12,995 nucleotides of DNA from an uncultured Clostridia bacterium (GTDB taxonomy: Bacteria; Bacillota; Clostridia; TANB77; CAG-508). Every line of letters begins with the position of its first letter. The stretch's first letter is position 1. Positions 1-5,430 of this stretch are shown here, piece by piece. The position numbers were made by a program, and so were the translations under genes. The stretch covers positions 1 through 12,995 of the forward strand of contig CAKPDW010000042.1 of NCBI GenBank assembly GCA_934149115.1, written 5' to 3'. The notes below the pieces were generated by a model. That model was not told the origin of the DNA. It was given only the letters and a program-made list of their open reading frames with translations, and made no database searches.

Positions 1-5
1 CATAT

Positions 6-34
6 ATTATAGCATAAATTCTATTATTTTTCAA
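6..34 (-). promoter_or_regulatory. Sigma-A-type promoter facing out of the left edge
   Basis: On the minus strand this reads TTGAAA (29-34), a 17-nt spacer, then TATAAT (6-11), with TGC just before the -10 box (extended -10). It points leftward, so it should drive a gene beyond position 1. It starts only 57 bases after the stop of the aldolase gene, and I see no convincing terminator in between, so read-through from the aldolase gene could add to it. The 14 bases TTAACATAAATTGA spanning its upstream edge recur at the promoter near 6031-6044. Confidence 0.6.
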
Positions 35-90
35 TTTATGTTAACTCTAATTATGTTCATAACAATATTATATTTAAGGAGATTTTGTTT

Positions 91-1020
91 CTATGCTTTA
101 TTTGCTGAACAAAATACGTTATTAATCTTGTCTGAAACAGTTTCTTTTATTTCATTTCTTGCAGCACCTAAATATTTTCTTGGATCAAATATTGATGGAT
201 CTTCATTAAATACTCGTCTTATTTGTCCTGTCATTGCTAAACGTAAATCTGTATCAACATTTATTTTTGATACACCATTTTCACCAGCTTGTTTTAACAT
301 TTCATTTGGGCATCCTTTTGCTCCTGGAATATTTCCACCATTTTCATTACACATTTCAACTAATCTTGGAATTACAGATGATGCTCCATGTAATACGATT
401 GGTGTATTAGGTAATTTTTCTTTTACTTTTGCTAATATATCAAATCTTAATTTTGCTTCTCCTTTAAATTTATATGCTCCATGACTTGTACCAATTGCTA
501 TTGCTAAAGAATCGCAACCTGTTCTTTTTACAAATTCTTCTGCTTGGTCAGGATCTGTGTACATTGCATCATTTGCTGATACATTTACTTCATCTTCGAT
601 TCCTGCAAGTTTTCCTAATTCTGCTTCTACAACGACTCCTTTTGCATGAGCATAATCTACAACTTTTTTTGTTAATGCTACATTTTCTTCAAAATCATAT
701 TTTGAACCATCTATCATTACAGATGTAAAACCTGCGTCAATACACATTTTACATGTTTCAAAATCTGGTCCATGATCTAGATGAAGTGCTATTGGTATAT
801 CAGTTTCCTCAACTGCTGCTTCAACCATCTTCATTAAATATTTTAGACCAGCATATTTTATTGCACTTGAAGATACTTGCAATATAACAGGTGATTTTGC
901 TCCATTTGCAGCTTCTGTTATAGCTTGTATAAACTCCATATTATTAATATTAAATGCACCTATTGCATAATGTCCTTTCATTGATTTTTCAAACATTTCT
1001 GTTGTTGTTACTAAAGGCAT
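91..1020 (-). CDS. fba: Class II fructose-1,6-bisphosphate aldolase
   Basis: This enzyme reversibly cleaves fructose-1,6-bisphosphate into dihydroxyacetone phosphate and glyceraldehyde-3-phosphate in cytoplasmic glycolysis and gluconeogenesis. The 309-residue length and layout fit the zinc-dependent class II family. HLDHG (80-84) gives the catalytic Asp82 and zinc ligand His83. VEAELG (131-136) carries Glu134, His180 lies in GTSHGAYK, and His211 lies in VLHGASS (the other zinc ligands). NVDTD (254-258) is the phosphate/substrate-binding stretch. The ATG start has a strong Shine-Dalgarno (SD) sequence, GAGGAGGT (1027-1034), 6 nt upstream. The gene appears monocistronic with its own promoter at 1053-1081, back to back with that of the small rightward gene at 1153. 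A class II tagatose-bisphosphate or related ketose-bisphosphate aldolase is the only realistic alternative. The loop length and family resemblance favour the glycolytic enzyme. Confidence 0.95.
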   Translation of the reverse strand: MPLVTTTEMFEKSMKGHYAIGAFNINNMEFIQAITEAANGAKSPVILQVSSSAIKYAGLKYLMKMVEAAVEETDIPIALHLDHGPDFETCKMCIDAGFTSVMIDGSKYDFEENVALTKKVVDYAHAKGVVVEAELGKLAGIEDEVNVSANDAMYTDPDQAEEFVKRTGCDSLAIAIGTSHGAYKFKGEAKLRFDILAKVKEKLPNTPIVLHGASSVIPRLVEMCNENGGNIPGAKGCPNEMLKQAGENGVSKINVDTDLRLAMTGQIRRVFNEDPSIFDPRKYLGAARNEIKETVSDKINNVFCSANKA

Positions 1021-1052
1021 AGCCTTACCTCCTCTTTTTTTATTTTGACTTA

Positions 1053-1081
1053 ATTTTATTTCTTATATTTAGTTCTGTCAA
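1053..1081 (-). promoter_or_regulatory. Sigma-A promoter of the aldolase gene
   Basis: The minus strand shows a perfect -35 TTGACA (1076-1081), a 17-nt spacer and -10 TAAAAT (1053-1058). Transcription would begin near 1046, giving a leader of about 25 nt that contains the strong SD of the aldolase gene. The -35 box is separated by a single base from the -35 box of the oppositely directed promoter at 1083-1111. Confidence 0.75.
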
Positions 1082-1082
1082 G

Positions 1083-1111
1083 TTGCCAATTTAATTTTCT
1101 TATGTTATACT
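1083..1111 (+). promoter_or_regulatory. Sigma-A promoter of the small basic protein gene
   Basis: The plus strand shows TTGCCA (1083-1088), a 17-nt spacer ending in TGT, and TATACT (1106-1111). This is a near-consensus promoter with an extended -10 element. Transcription would begin near 1118, about 35 nt before the ATG at 1153. The good match supports the 45-codon reading frame downstream being expressed. Confidence 0.7.
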
Positions 1112-1152
1112 ATTTTTGGATATTATTTTTTACAAATGAGAGGTGATTTTAA

Positions 1153-1290
1153 ATGATAGTTATGAATCGTGATGGTGATTTATTTGACGAAAGAAGAAAA
1201 AAAGAAAGAAGAAAAAATAAAATAGAAGTAACAACTGAACGCAGAAAAGAAGCAAGACGTAAAGAAGATATTAATAAAAAGAAAAAATAA
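1153..1290 (+). CDS. Small, very basic 45-residue protein with a duplicated ERRK..RRK motif
   Basis: This is the only supported plus-strand gene in the window and I do not recognise it. The frame ATG..TAA gives 45 residues starting MIVMNRDGDLFDERR. Two 9-residue copies, ERRKKERRK (13-21) and ERRKEARRK (29-37), are spaced 16 residues apart and agree at 7 of 9 positions. The protein ends in KKKK. More than a third of residues are Lys or Arg, which suggests contact with nucleic acid, ribosome or acidic membrane; this is inference. No signal peptide or membrane segment is visible. Support for expression: SD GAGGTGAT (1140-1147) six bases before ATG, a near-consensus promoter at 1083-1111, and a hairpin terminator six bases after the stop. 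An in-frame second ATG (residue 4) exists but its SD spacing is worse. Confidence 0.7.
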   Translation: MIVMNRDGDLFDERRKKERRKNKIEVTTERRKEARRKEDINKKKK

Positions 1291-1295
1291 AAATC

Positions 1296-1330
1296 CAAGT
1301 CCTAAATTATTTTAGGGCTTGAATTTTATT
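1296..1330. terminator. Bidirectional hairpin terminator
   Basis: CAAGTCCTAAA (1296-1306) pairs with TTTAGGGCTTG (1311-1321), an 11-bp stem with one G-U pair and the loop TTAT. On the plus strand it is followed by AATTTTATT. On the minus strand it is followed by GGATTTTTATTTTTTC. It therefore serves both convergent genes, the 45-residue protein from the left and the DUF1540-type protein from the right. Confidence 0.8.
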
Positions 1331-1343
1331 CTAAAAAAATATT

Positions 1344-1511
1344 TTATTTGTGAGCACACTTATAATTTGAACATATTGTCTCATCTGGATTTCTAGAATT
1401 ATCGTCTGGATATGGTTTTATTGTTATTTGTTCTAGTTGACAATTGCAATCTTCTATTCCATTATATTTACAGCTACATACTGTACATTTTATTTTCTGA
1501 TTATTATCCAT
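1344..1511 (-). CDS. DUF1540-type small cysteine-rich protein
   Basis: A 55-residue protein, MDNNQKIKCTVCSCKYN..., ending KCAHK. Seven cysteines lie at residues 9, 12, 14, 22, 24, 47 and 52. The order, with a CTVCSCKYN opening, a hydrophobic QITI stretch near 28-31 and a closing ETICSNYKC, matches the DUF1540 family found in Firmicutes, often in pairs of domains in longer proteins; here there is one domain. The cysteines suggest metal binding or disulfides, but the family has no established function that I can state. The start is fixed by the SD AAAGGAGG (1519-1526). A TATAAT-like box (1538-1543, minus strand) lies just upstream without a good -35. The gap of 54 bases to the upstream C92-like gene would also allow co-transcription. 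Confidence 0.85.
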   Translation of the reverse strand: MDNNQKIKCTVCSCKYNGIEDCNCQLEQITIKPYPDDNSRNPDETICSNYKCAHK

Positions 1512-1565
1512 TTTAAAACCTCCTTTAGATATAATTTATTATATCCAATAAGATTTTTTTTATTC

Positions 1566-2156
1566 TTAAACTGCTTCTTTTGTTGGAACTGATAATATAA
1601 CATCATTTTTGGGTTGCTCTAATCTTCTAATTCTATGTCTGAAATCACTTAATTTTCCTTTATAAATTAATTTTGTATCTTTTACTTTGTTAAAATCTTC
1701 TGGTTTAATTATTTCTGGTAAATAATCAAGTTTCAAATCTCCTGAATTTAATGCGTATTTAACGAATTCTGCACAATACAAAGCTTTTTCTCTTTTTACT
1801 TTTTTGTTAAACATTACGCAAAAAACACCAATAAAGTTAAATTTGTATTCTTTTCTTTTTTTGTACATTTTTGACACAAATTGCCTTATTTTAAAATATT
1901 GCTCATCTGTTATTTCCAATTCATATACTGCGGTAACTGTGTTTTTAAATCTCTTAAATGTTCCTTTTGTTAGATATTCTCTTACAAAACCTCCTATAAA
2001 AGCATTATATGCGTGTAATCTTCCAAATGAATACATTTCATTTAGGTTTTCATCAAAAGCCAAAGATACATGTGAATAATCATTTTTTGTATATAATTTA
2101 ATAAAATTTGATAATAATGTTCCAGTGTGTGTAAGCACGATGTATACTTTTTGCAT
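1566..2156 (-). CDS. Permuted papain-fold (YiiX/C92-like, NlpC/P60 superfamily) protein
   Basis: This 196-residue protein starts YIVLTHTGTLLSNFIKLYT. It has DYSHVSLAFD around His29 and LYCAEFVKYAL around Cys128. A His followed much later by Cys in a YCxEFV context is the order of the circularly permuted NlpC/P60 clan (YaeF/YiiX, peptidase family C92), in which these two residues form the catalytic pair. Family members are thiol hydrolases acting on amide or ester bonds, in envelope or lipid contexts; the substrate here is unknown. No signal peptide or membrane helix is evident, so it is probably cytoplasmic. The start has the SD AAAGGGG (2163-2169) and its own strong promoter at 2187-2215. 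Placement beside a peptidoglycan hydrolase gene is suggestive only. Confidence 0.75.
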   Translation of the reverse strand: MQKVYIVLTHTGTLLSNFIKLYTKNDYSHVSLAFDENLNEMYSFGRLHAYNAFIGGFVREYLTKGTFKRFKNTVTAVYELEITDEQYFKIRQFVSKMYKKRKEYKFNFIGVFCVMFNKKVKREKALYCAEFVKYALNSGDLKLDYLPEIIKPEDFNKVKDTKLIYKGKLSDFRHRIRRLEQPKNDVILSVPTKEAV

Positions 2157-2186
2157 AAATATCCCCTTTCAATTTTTACATTTTCT

Positions 2187-2215
2187 ATTATATCTTTTAT
2201 TTCAATTATTGTAAA
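2187..2215 (-). promoter_or_regulatory. Sigma-A promoter of the C92-like gene
   Basis: The minus strand reads TTTACA (2210-2215), a 17-nt spacer, then TATAAT (2187-2192). Transcription would start near 2180, about 24 nt before the ATG. It lies directly behind the stop of the GH25 lysozyme gene, with no hairpin in between. Confidence 0.75.
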
Positions 2216-2222
2216 TATTTTT

Positions 2223-3275
2223 TTAAATTCTTAATCTTTGACCTACATATATTAAATTTGGATTTGCTATATCGTTTTGTTGAACTATACTTTCTATAGT
2301 TGTATCAAACTTAATTGCTAATTCAGATAATGTATCTCCTGATTTTACTGTGTAAAAATCTTTTCCCAATCCTGATACATGTTCATAATTTGTATTAGTA
2401 ATTATTGTTAATTTTTCATTTGGATATATTAAGTTAGGATTTTTTATATTATTCAAATTAACAATTTCTTTTATTGTAACTTTATATTTCTGTGCTATTT
2501 CCCATAAAGAATCTCCTCTTTTTACTTCATATTCTATTCTGTCAGAAATATTTTTTTCTTGATTTCCGCTTATTGGTGGAATCTCTTTATTTCCATCAAT
2601 TAATATTTCTGCAGTAAATAAATCTCTGTCTACATCATCTTGTATTCCTTTAACTCTTCCTAAATCAGTATATTGTTGTCCTTGCCATATTTCCCAATCT
2701 GAGCGAACTTTACTTAATTCGTCAGATTTTCCATAATATGCTATCCATAATGGATAATCTCCAGATAATTCAAAAACATTTTTTGCATTGTACAAATCGC
2801 TATATATAATTGCTTCTTTTCCAGTAATTTTTTCTATTTCTTGTAAAAAAGCCTCAGAAATATCGTTTATTTCTTTTTTGTTTAATTCACCAAAACTTTC
2901 AAAATCCATTGCTAATTTACAGTCGATTTTTTTATTTGAGATTACTGATGCAAAAAATCTTGCTTGTTCTTTTGCTTCTGTTATGTTCATTGCAGTCAAA
3001 TAGTGATATACGCCAACTTTTAATCCGTTCAGTTTTGCATTTTCATAATTTAATTCAAAATATGGATCTTTATAATCACTGCCTTGTGTTGATTTTATAT
3101 AAACAATATCTATCCCTTGATTTTTTACATTATTATAATCTATGTATCCTTGCCAACTGCTTACATCTATTCCTTCTAAAAAATCTTTTGATGATGGTGT
3201 AAGAGCTAAACAATTTGATGAACAAAAAATTAAGCTTATAATAAATAAAGCAAAAACTTTTCTAATACTTTTCAT
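2223..3275 (-). CDS. Secreted GH25 lysozyme with two C-terminal LysM modules
   Basis: A 350-residue muramidase expected to cleave the beta-1,4 bond between N-acetylmuramic acid and N-acetylglucosamine in peptidoglycan. Residues 1-24 form a signal peptide (basic MKSIRK, hydrophobic core FALFIISLIF, likely cut after CLA). The GH25 domain spans about 34-225: GIDVSSWQG (35-43) with Asp37, MDFE (123-126) with the acidic pair Asp124 and Glu126, IWQ (196-198) and VDRD (215-218). Two LysM domains follow, about 248-292 (YEVKRGDSLWEIAQKY) and 307-350 (YTVKSGDTLSELAIKF), each ending in NPNLIYxxxxL; these anchor the enzyme to glycan chains. The SD GGAGGAA lies just before the ATG. A TATAAT box at 3309-3314 (minus strand) has no good -35, so a regulated or alternative-sigma promoter is possible. 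It may act in growth, sporulation or germination; the sequence does not decide. Confidence 0.92.
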   Translation of the reverse strand: MKSIRKVFALFIISLIFCSSNCLALTPSSKDFLEGIDVSSWQGYIDYNNVKNQGIDIVYIKSTQGSDYKDPYFELNYENAKLNGLKVGVYHYLTAMNITEAKEQARFFASVISNKKIDCKLAMDFESFGELNKKEINDISEAFLQEIEKITGKEAIIYSDLYNAKNVFELSGDYPLWIAYYGKSDELSKVRSDWEIWQGQQYTDLGRVKGIQDDVDRDLFTAEILIDGNKEIPPISGNQEKNISDRIEYEVKRGDSLWEIAQKYKVTIKEIVNLNNIKNPNLIYPNEKLTIITNTNYEHVSGLGKDFYTVKSGDTLSELAIKFDTTIESIVQQNDIANPNLIYVGQRLRI

Positions 3276-3340
3276 ATTGTTCCTCCGTTCCTAAAATTAA
3301 TTCTGTATATTATATGAAAGGTTTTAAAAAAAGTTTACTT

Positions 3341-3526
3341 TTAATATAGTATTTTTCTTACTTCTTTAAAATTTTTCTTTAAATTATAATTTTTAAATAA
3401 TAAGTTTTTTATATTTTCTTTTTGCTCACTATGTAAACTATTCCATTTAGGCTGTATTTCTTCTAGTAATTCTATCCATTTCAAATATATATTTTTATTA
3501 TTTACAATATCTAAATATTTCCTTCT
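3341..3526 (-). pseudogene. Possible small gene remnant (about 50-60 codons, no proper start)
   Basis: The 342 bases between the lysozyme start and the 105-residue gene hold this frame and a terminator, nothing else I can support. The frame is open from 3526 to a TAA at 3341-3343 and encodes a protein-like, charged stretch, KWIELLEEIQPKWNSLHSEQ at its centre and ending KKNFKEVRKILY. It has no in-frame ATG. A TTG at 3482-3484 and an AGAAGG run at 3521-3526 are the only start-like signals. The W..L...QK.NI pattern is loosely like helical segments of phage tail tape-measure proteins, but this is too short to assign. A 5'-truncated remnant is the most likely reading; chance in A+T-rich DNA cannot be excluded. 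Confidence 0.3.
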
Positions 3527-3560
3527 TTATATTATCTATAATATTTCAATATTTTTTACG

Positions 3561-3600
3561 AAAAAAAACTAACCACTAGAAATCTAATGGTTAGTCTTTT
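3561..3600 (-). terminator. Rho-independent terminator of the 105-residue gene
   Basis: ACTAACCA (3568-3575) and TGGTTAGT (3588-3595) form an 8-bp stem with a 12-nt loop that can extend by a few A-T pairs. On the minus strand the stem is followed by eight or so T residues (the A run 3561-3567). It lies 18 bases behind the stop of the 105-residue gene. Confidence 0.85.
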
Positions 3601-3617
3601 GGGAGCCTTACAATTCA

Positions 3618-3935
3618 CTAATAGCAAACTGCCTGAAAAGTATTCACATTAGCGAATTTTTTGAACTCATCCAGTGTTGCCACATCAGGCATTCCTTCAG
3701 GAAATTCTCCCAGTACCCGGAATACTCGACCTTTTGTATCTAGGAAATACTTTCCTGCTACAATGAATTCAAAAAGTAATGCATTCGGATGGTACTCCGT
3801 ATATAACTTTCTGAGTTTTCTAAGCTCTGTTAATCCTGTTTTAACATCGCCCTGTACTTTTTCTCTTATTCCCTGTTTTGAATCAAATTCTGCCCGTGCA
3901 ACTCCACGGATTAATTGTAAGTCATTCTTAGTCAT
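3618..3935 (-). CDS. Uncharacterised 105-residue protein
   Basis: I do not recognise this protein. The N-terminal ~45 residues are polar and probably helical (MTKNDLQLIRGVARAEF, then a Lys/Arg-rich LRKLRKLYTEY). A more hydrophobic middle follows (LLFEFIVAGKYFLDTKGRVF, 54-73), then a GEFPEGMPDVATLDEF segment and a Cys-Tyr C-terminus. There is no signal peptide or membrane helix. The ATG has the SD AAAGGAG (3942-3948) six bases upstream. It is a single-gene unit with a near-consensus promoter (4014-4042), a ~72-nt leader containing a hairpin, and its own terminator. Base composition stands out: in 3661-3720 half of the 60 bases are G or C, and codons such as CGG, GGG-type and GCC/GGC occur that are rare in flanking genes. 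This suggests acquisition or unusually high expression (inference). Confidence 0.8.
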   Translation of the reverse strand: MTKNDLQLIRGVARAEFDSKQGIREKVQGDVKTGLTELRKLRKLYTEYHPNALLFEFIVAGKYFLDTKGRVFRVLGEFPEGMPDVATLDEFKKFANVNTFQAVCY

Positions 3936-3959
3936 ACTAAGCTCCTTTCTTGATGTGTC

Positions 3960-3990
3960 CTTTTAATTTTTATTAGTATAAAATTAAAAG
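3960..3990. repeat. 11-bp perfect inverted repeat in the leader of the 105-residue gene
   Basis: CTTTTAATTTT (3960-3970) and AAAATTAAAAG (3980-3990) are exact inverted copies separated by nine bases. They lie in the 5' leader between the promoter (start near 4007) and the SD (3942-3948), so they could form an RNA hairpin 11 nt before the ribosome binding site or act as a DNA operator. A TATACT sequence (3975-3980, minus strand) lies in the spacer but lacks a -35 partner. The arms are almost purely A-T, so stability is low. Confidence 0.5.
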
Positions 3991-4013
3991 ATTATTTAAT
4001 TAGTTACATATTT

Positions 4014-4042
4014 ATTATAACACCATTTTCCATATTTTTCAA
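4014..4042 (-). promoter_or_regulatory. Sigma-A promoter of the 105-residue gene
   Basis: The minus strand reads TTGAAA (4037-4042), a 17-nt spacer ending in TGT, and TATAAT (4014-4019): near-consensus with an extended -10. The -35 overlaps the TGA stop of the possible small gene at 4039-4213. The predicted leader is about 72 nt. Confidence 0.7.
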
Positions 4043-4213
4043 GTTGTTTTATATATCTTTTTTTTAATGTTAATAAGAGTGTAGAATTCAACTTTAGATT
4101 GAAATTCTACACTCTCATTAACGTTTGGGTAAATAATTTGTTTAATTCTTTGTTGGCTTTCTTTTTTTAGCCTTCTGTCTATAACATCTAGTCTTTTAAA
4201 TTTTTTTCTTCAT
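4039..4213 (-). pseudogene. Possible small gene (57 codons) with a one-base frameshift in an A7 run
   Basis: The 358 bases between the 105-residue gene and the LuxR-type gene hold this frame, a long inverted repeat, and promoters. An ATG at 4211-4213 is followed by AAG and seven A residues, then TTTAAAAG. Read as written it stops after five codons. With one A fewer, it stays open for 57 codons to TGA at 4039-4041: MKKKFKRLDVIDRRLKKESQ..., ending KKKIYKTT. The product looks protein-like (charged N-terminal helix). A promoter-like pair at 4235-4262 lies just upstream, but no clear SD precedes the ATG. It may be a decayed gene, a site of polymerase or ribosome slippage on the A run, or an assembly error; chance is also possible. 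The 3' half overlaps the inverted repeat at 4066-4125. Confidence 0.3.
4066..4125. repeat. 60-bp imperfect inverted repeat (long hairpin)
   Basis: Bases 4066-4125 fold on themselves. The outer arms AATGTTAAT and ATTAACGTT pair with one G-U. After one mismatch, AGAGTGTAGAATT pairs with AATTCTACACTCT. Past a one-base bulge, CAA/TTG closes a loop of about seven bases. The total is roughly 25 pairs. It is not a standard terminator: on the minus strand it is followed by an A run, and on the plus strand by mixed sequence. It could be a small non-autonomous mobile repeat, an RNA processing site or a protein-binding cruciform. Confidence 0.7.
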
Positions 4214-4234
4214 TATGTCTCTGAAGATATTATT

Positions 4235-4262
4235 ATTTTAGCATAAATTCTCAATTTGTTAA
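4235..4262 (-). promoter_or_regulatory. Promoter-like sequence related to the one at the left edge
   Basis: The minus strand reads TTAACA (4257-4262), a 16-nt spacer ending TGC, and TAAAAT (4235-4240). The 13 bases AGAATTTATGCTA around the -10 are identical to those of the promoter at 6-34. It sits 31 bases behind the LuxR-type stop codon and would start transcription about 15 bases before the ATG of the possible small gene at 4213. Confidence 0.45.
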
Positions 4263-4293
4263 TAGGAACTTTTTCTGAAAAATGGCTATTTTT

Positions 4294-5367
4294 TTATAAA
4301 ACTACTTTTTTTAATTCTGCTTTTGAATTTATATATAGTTTACTGTATATTTCGGATACATCCTTTTTTACTGTACTAATTGAAAGATGCATTTCTTCTG
4401 CTGCTGTTTTATATGTTCCACCTTTAGCAAGAATTCTTGCTATTCTGTATTCTCTTTTAGTAAGTATGGTCGTAATATTGCTTTTCGTAAATTTATTGTG
4501 AAAATCAATCCAATTTCTGCATACAAATTCAGCTTGTTCATAAACTTTTGGTGCAATTTTGGGATAATATTCATCAAGCACTATTTCTATGTTATCTCCT
4601 ATATATATTAAAAAATCTGCAAAAGGTTTTATAAAGCCATGTGGCAAAGCCAAGTCTGCAGCCTCTTTAATTGCTATTTTACAATTCTTAATTTTCCCAA
4701 GCTCATAGTAAGCTGTTGCCATAAGCAATTTGAAATATATATCAAAAGATGTAAATGTATTGATGTTTTCTAAAAAGATAATTGTAACTCTACATGCTGA
4801 CAATAAACCATTATAATCTTTTTTCTCTTGTAAATACTTTAAATATAAATATGTAGCTAATGGTTTTGATTCGCTTAATATATTTTTAAAATTAGCATTT
4901 TTAAACCATTTAGGAACATGATCTGATGCAAATAGGGTAATACTTGCAGAGATAAGAGCCAATTCAACTGCTGGCTTTCCTTCATTGTTTCTTAGTTTAT
5001 TTATTAGAAAATGAAGTATTTCATCAAATTTTTCATAATTGTTCATAGCGACTGCAGAAACTAATGAAAGTGTAGCAGCATTCATTTTTGTTTTGGCTTT
5101 TTCATCAGTATTATAAAAAGCTTCTATAGATTTTTCAAAATTTCCTTTCAAATACTCAATTTCATATTGATACTGTTTTTTTATATCTAAATCATTAATA
5201 TTTTTTATTGTTTTTTCAACATCATCTTTGCACATTGGATTTATTGCATTAATTAGTCCACATGCATAGTATTGCTTTTGTTTTTCATCTTGCATGTTCT
5301 CTAATTCTTCACGTCCTAACCACTTATCTATATTCTTCTTATCTGGAATATATTCCAATTTTTTCAC
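4294..5367 (-). CDS. LuxR-type transcriptional regulator with MalT-like helical-repeat region
   Basis: A 357-residue DNA-binding regulator. The C-terminal LuxR/GerE helix-turn-helix spans about 302-354: LTKREYRIARILAKGGTYK followed by AAEEMHLSISTVKKDVSEIY, with the recognition helix near 329-342. Residues about 30-290 are helical, TPR-like repeats. The stretch GKIKNCKIAIKEAADLALPH, then GFIKPFADF, resembles the repeat region preceding the HTH in MalT-type activators. The N-terminal STAND ATPase of MalT is absent, so signal sensing is probably by the repeats binding a ligand or protein. No receiver domain is seen. The start is uncertain. GTG at 5367 lacks a good SD. TTG at 5358 (residue 4) has GGGGTGA 6-7 bases upstream and may be the real start. 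Targets are unknown; the neighbouring single-gene units are candidates by position only. Confidence 0.85.
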   Translation of the reverse strand: MKKLEYIPDKKNIDKWLGREELENMQDEKQKQYYACGLINAINPMCKDDVEKTIKNINDLDIKKQYQYEIEYLKGNFEKSIEAFYNTDEKAKTKMNAATLSLVSAVAMNNYEKFDEILHFLINKLRNNEGKPAVELALISASITLFASDHVPKWFKNANFKNILSESKPLATYLYLKYLQEKKDYNGLLSACRVTIIFLENINTFTSFDIYFKLLMATAYYELGKIKNCKIAIKEAADLALPHGFIKPFADFLIYIGDNIEIVLDEYYPKIAPKVYEQAEFVCRNWIDFHNKFTKSNITTILTKREYRIARILAKGGTYKTAAEEMHLSISTVKKDVSEIYSKLYINSKAELKKVVL

Positions 5368-5430
5368 CCCACTTATATATAATATACGCTTTTTCGACTA
5401 TTTTCCCTTCAAGAAAAATGAAAAATGGAA

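Noticed and set aside
38..484. A 148-codon plus-strand open frame
   Set aside because: It lies antisense to the aldolase gene, has no SD, and its product is an antisense reading of a well-conserved enzyme.
474..728. A plus-strand frame giving a Leu/His-rich product
   Set aside because: It is also antisense to the aldolase gene; the biased composition is the mirror image of A+T-rich minus-strand coding sequence.
2223..3275. Lipoprotein signal on the lysozyme (Cys18 or Cys22)
   Set aside because: Neither cysteine is preceded by a proper lipobox (F before Cys18, N before Cys22), so ordinary signal peptidase cleavage is more likely.
3661..3966. A 101-codon plus-strand frame opposite the 105-residue gene
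   Set aside because: It lacks an SD and promoter, whereas the minus-strand gene has a full set of signals.
4263..4293. AAAAAT/ATTTTT mini-hairpin behind the LuxR-type gene as a terminator
   Set aside because: Six A-T pairs only and no U tract following; too weak to call.
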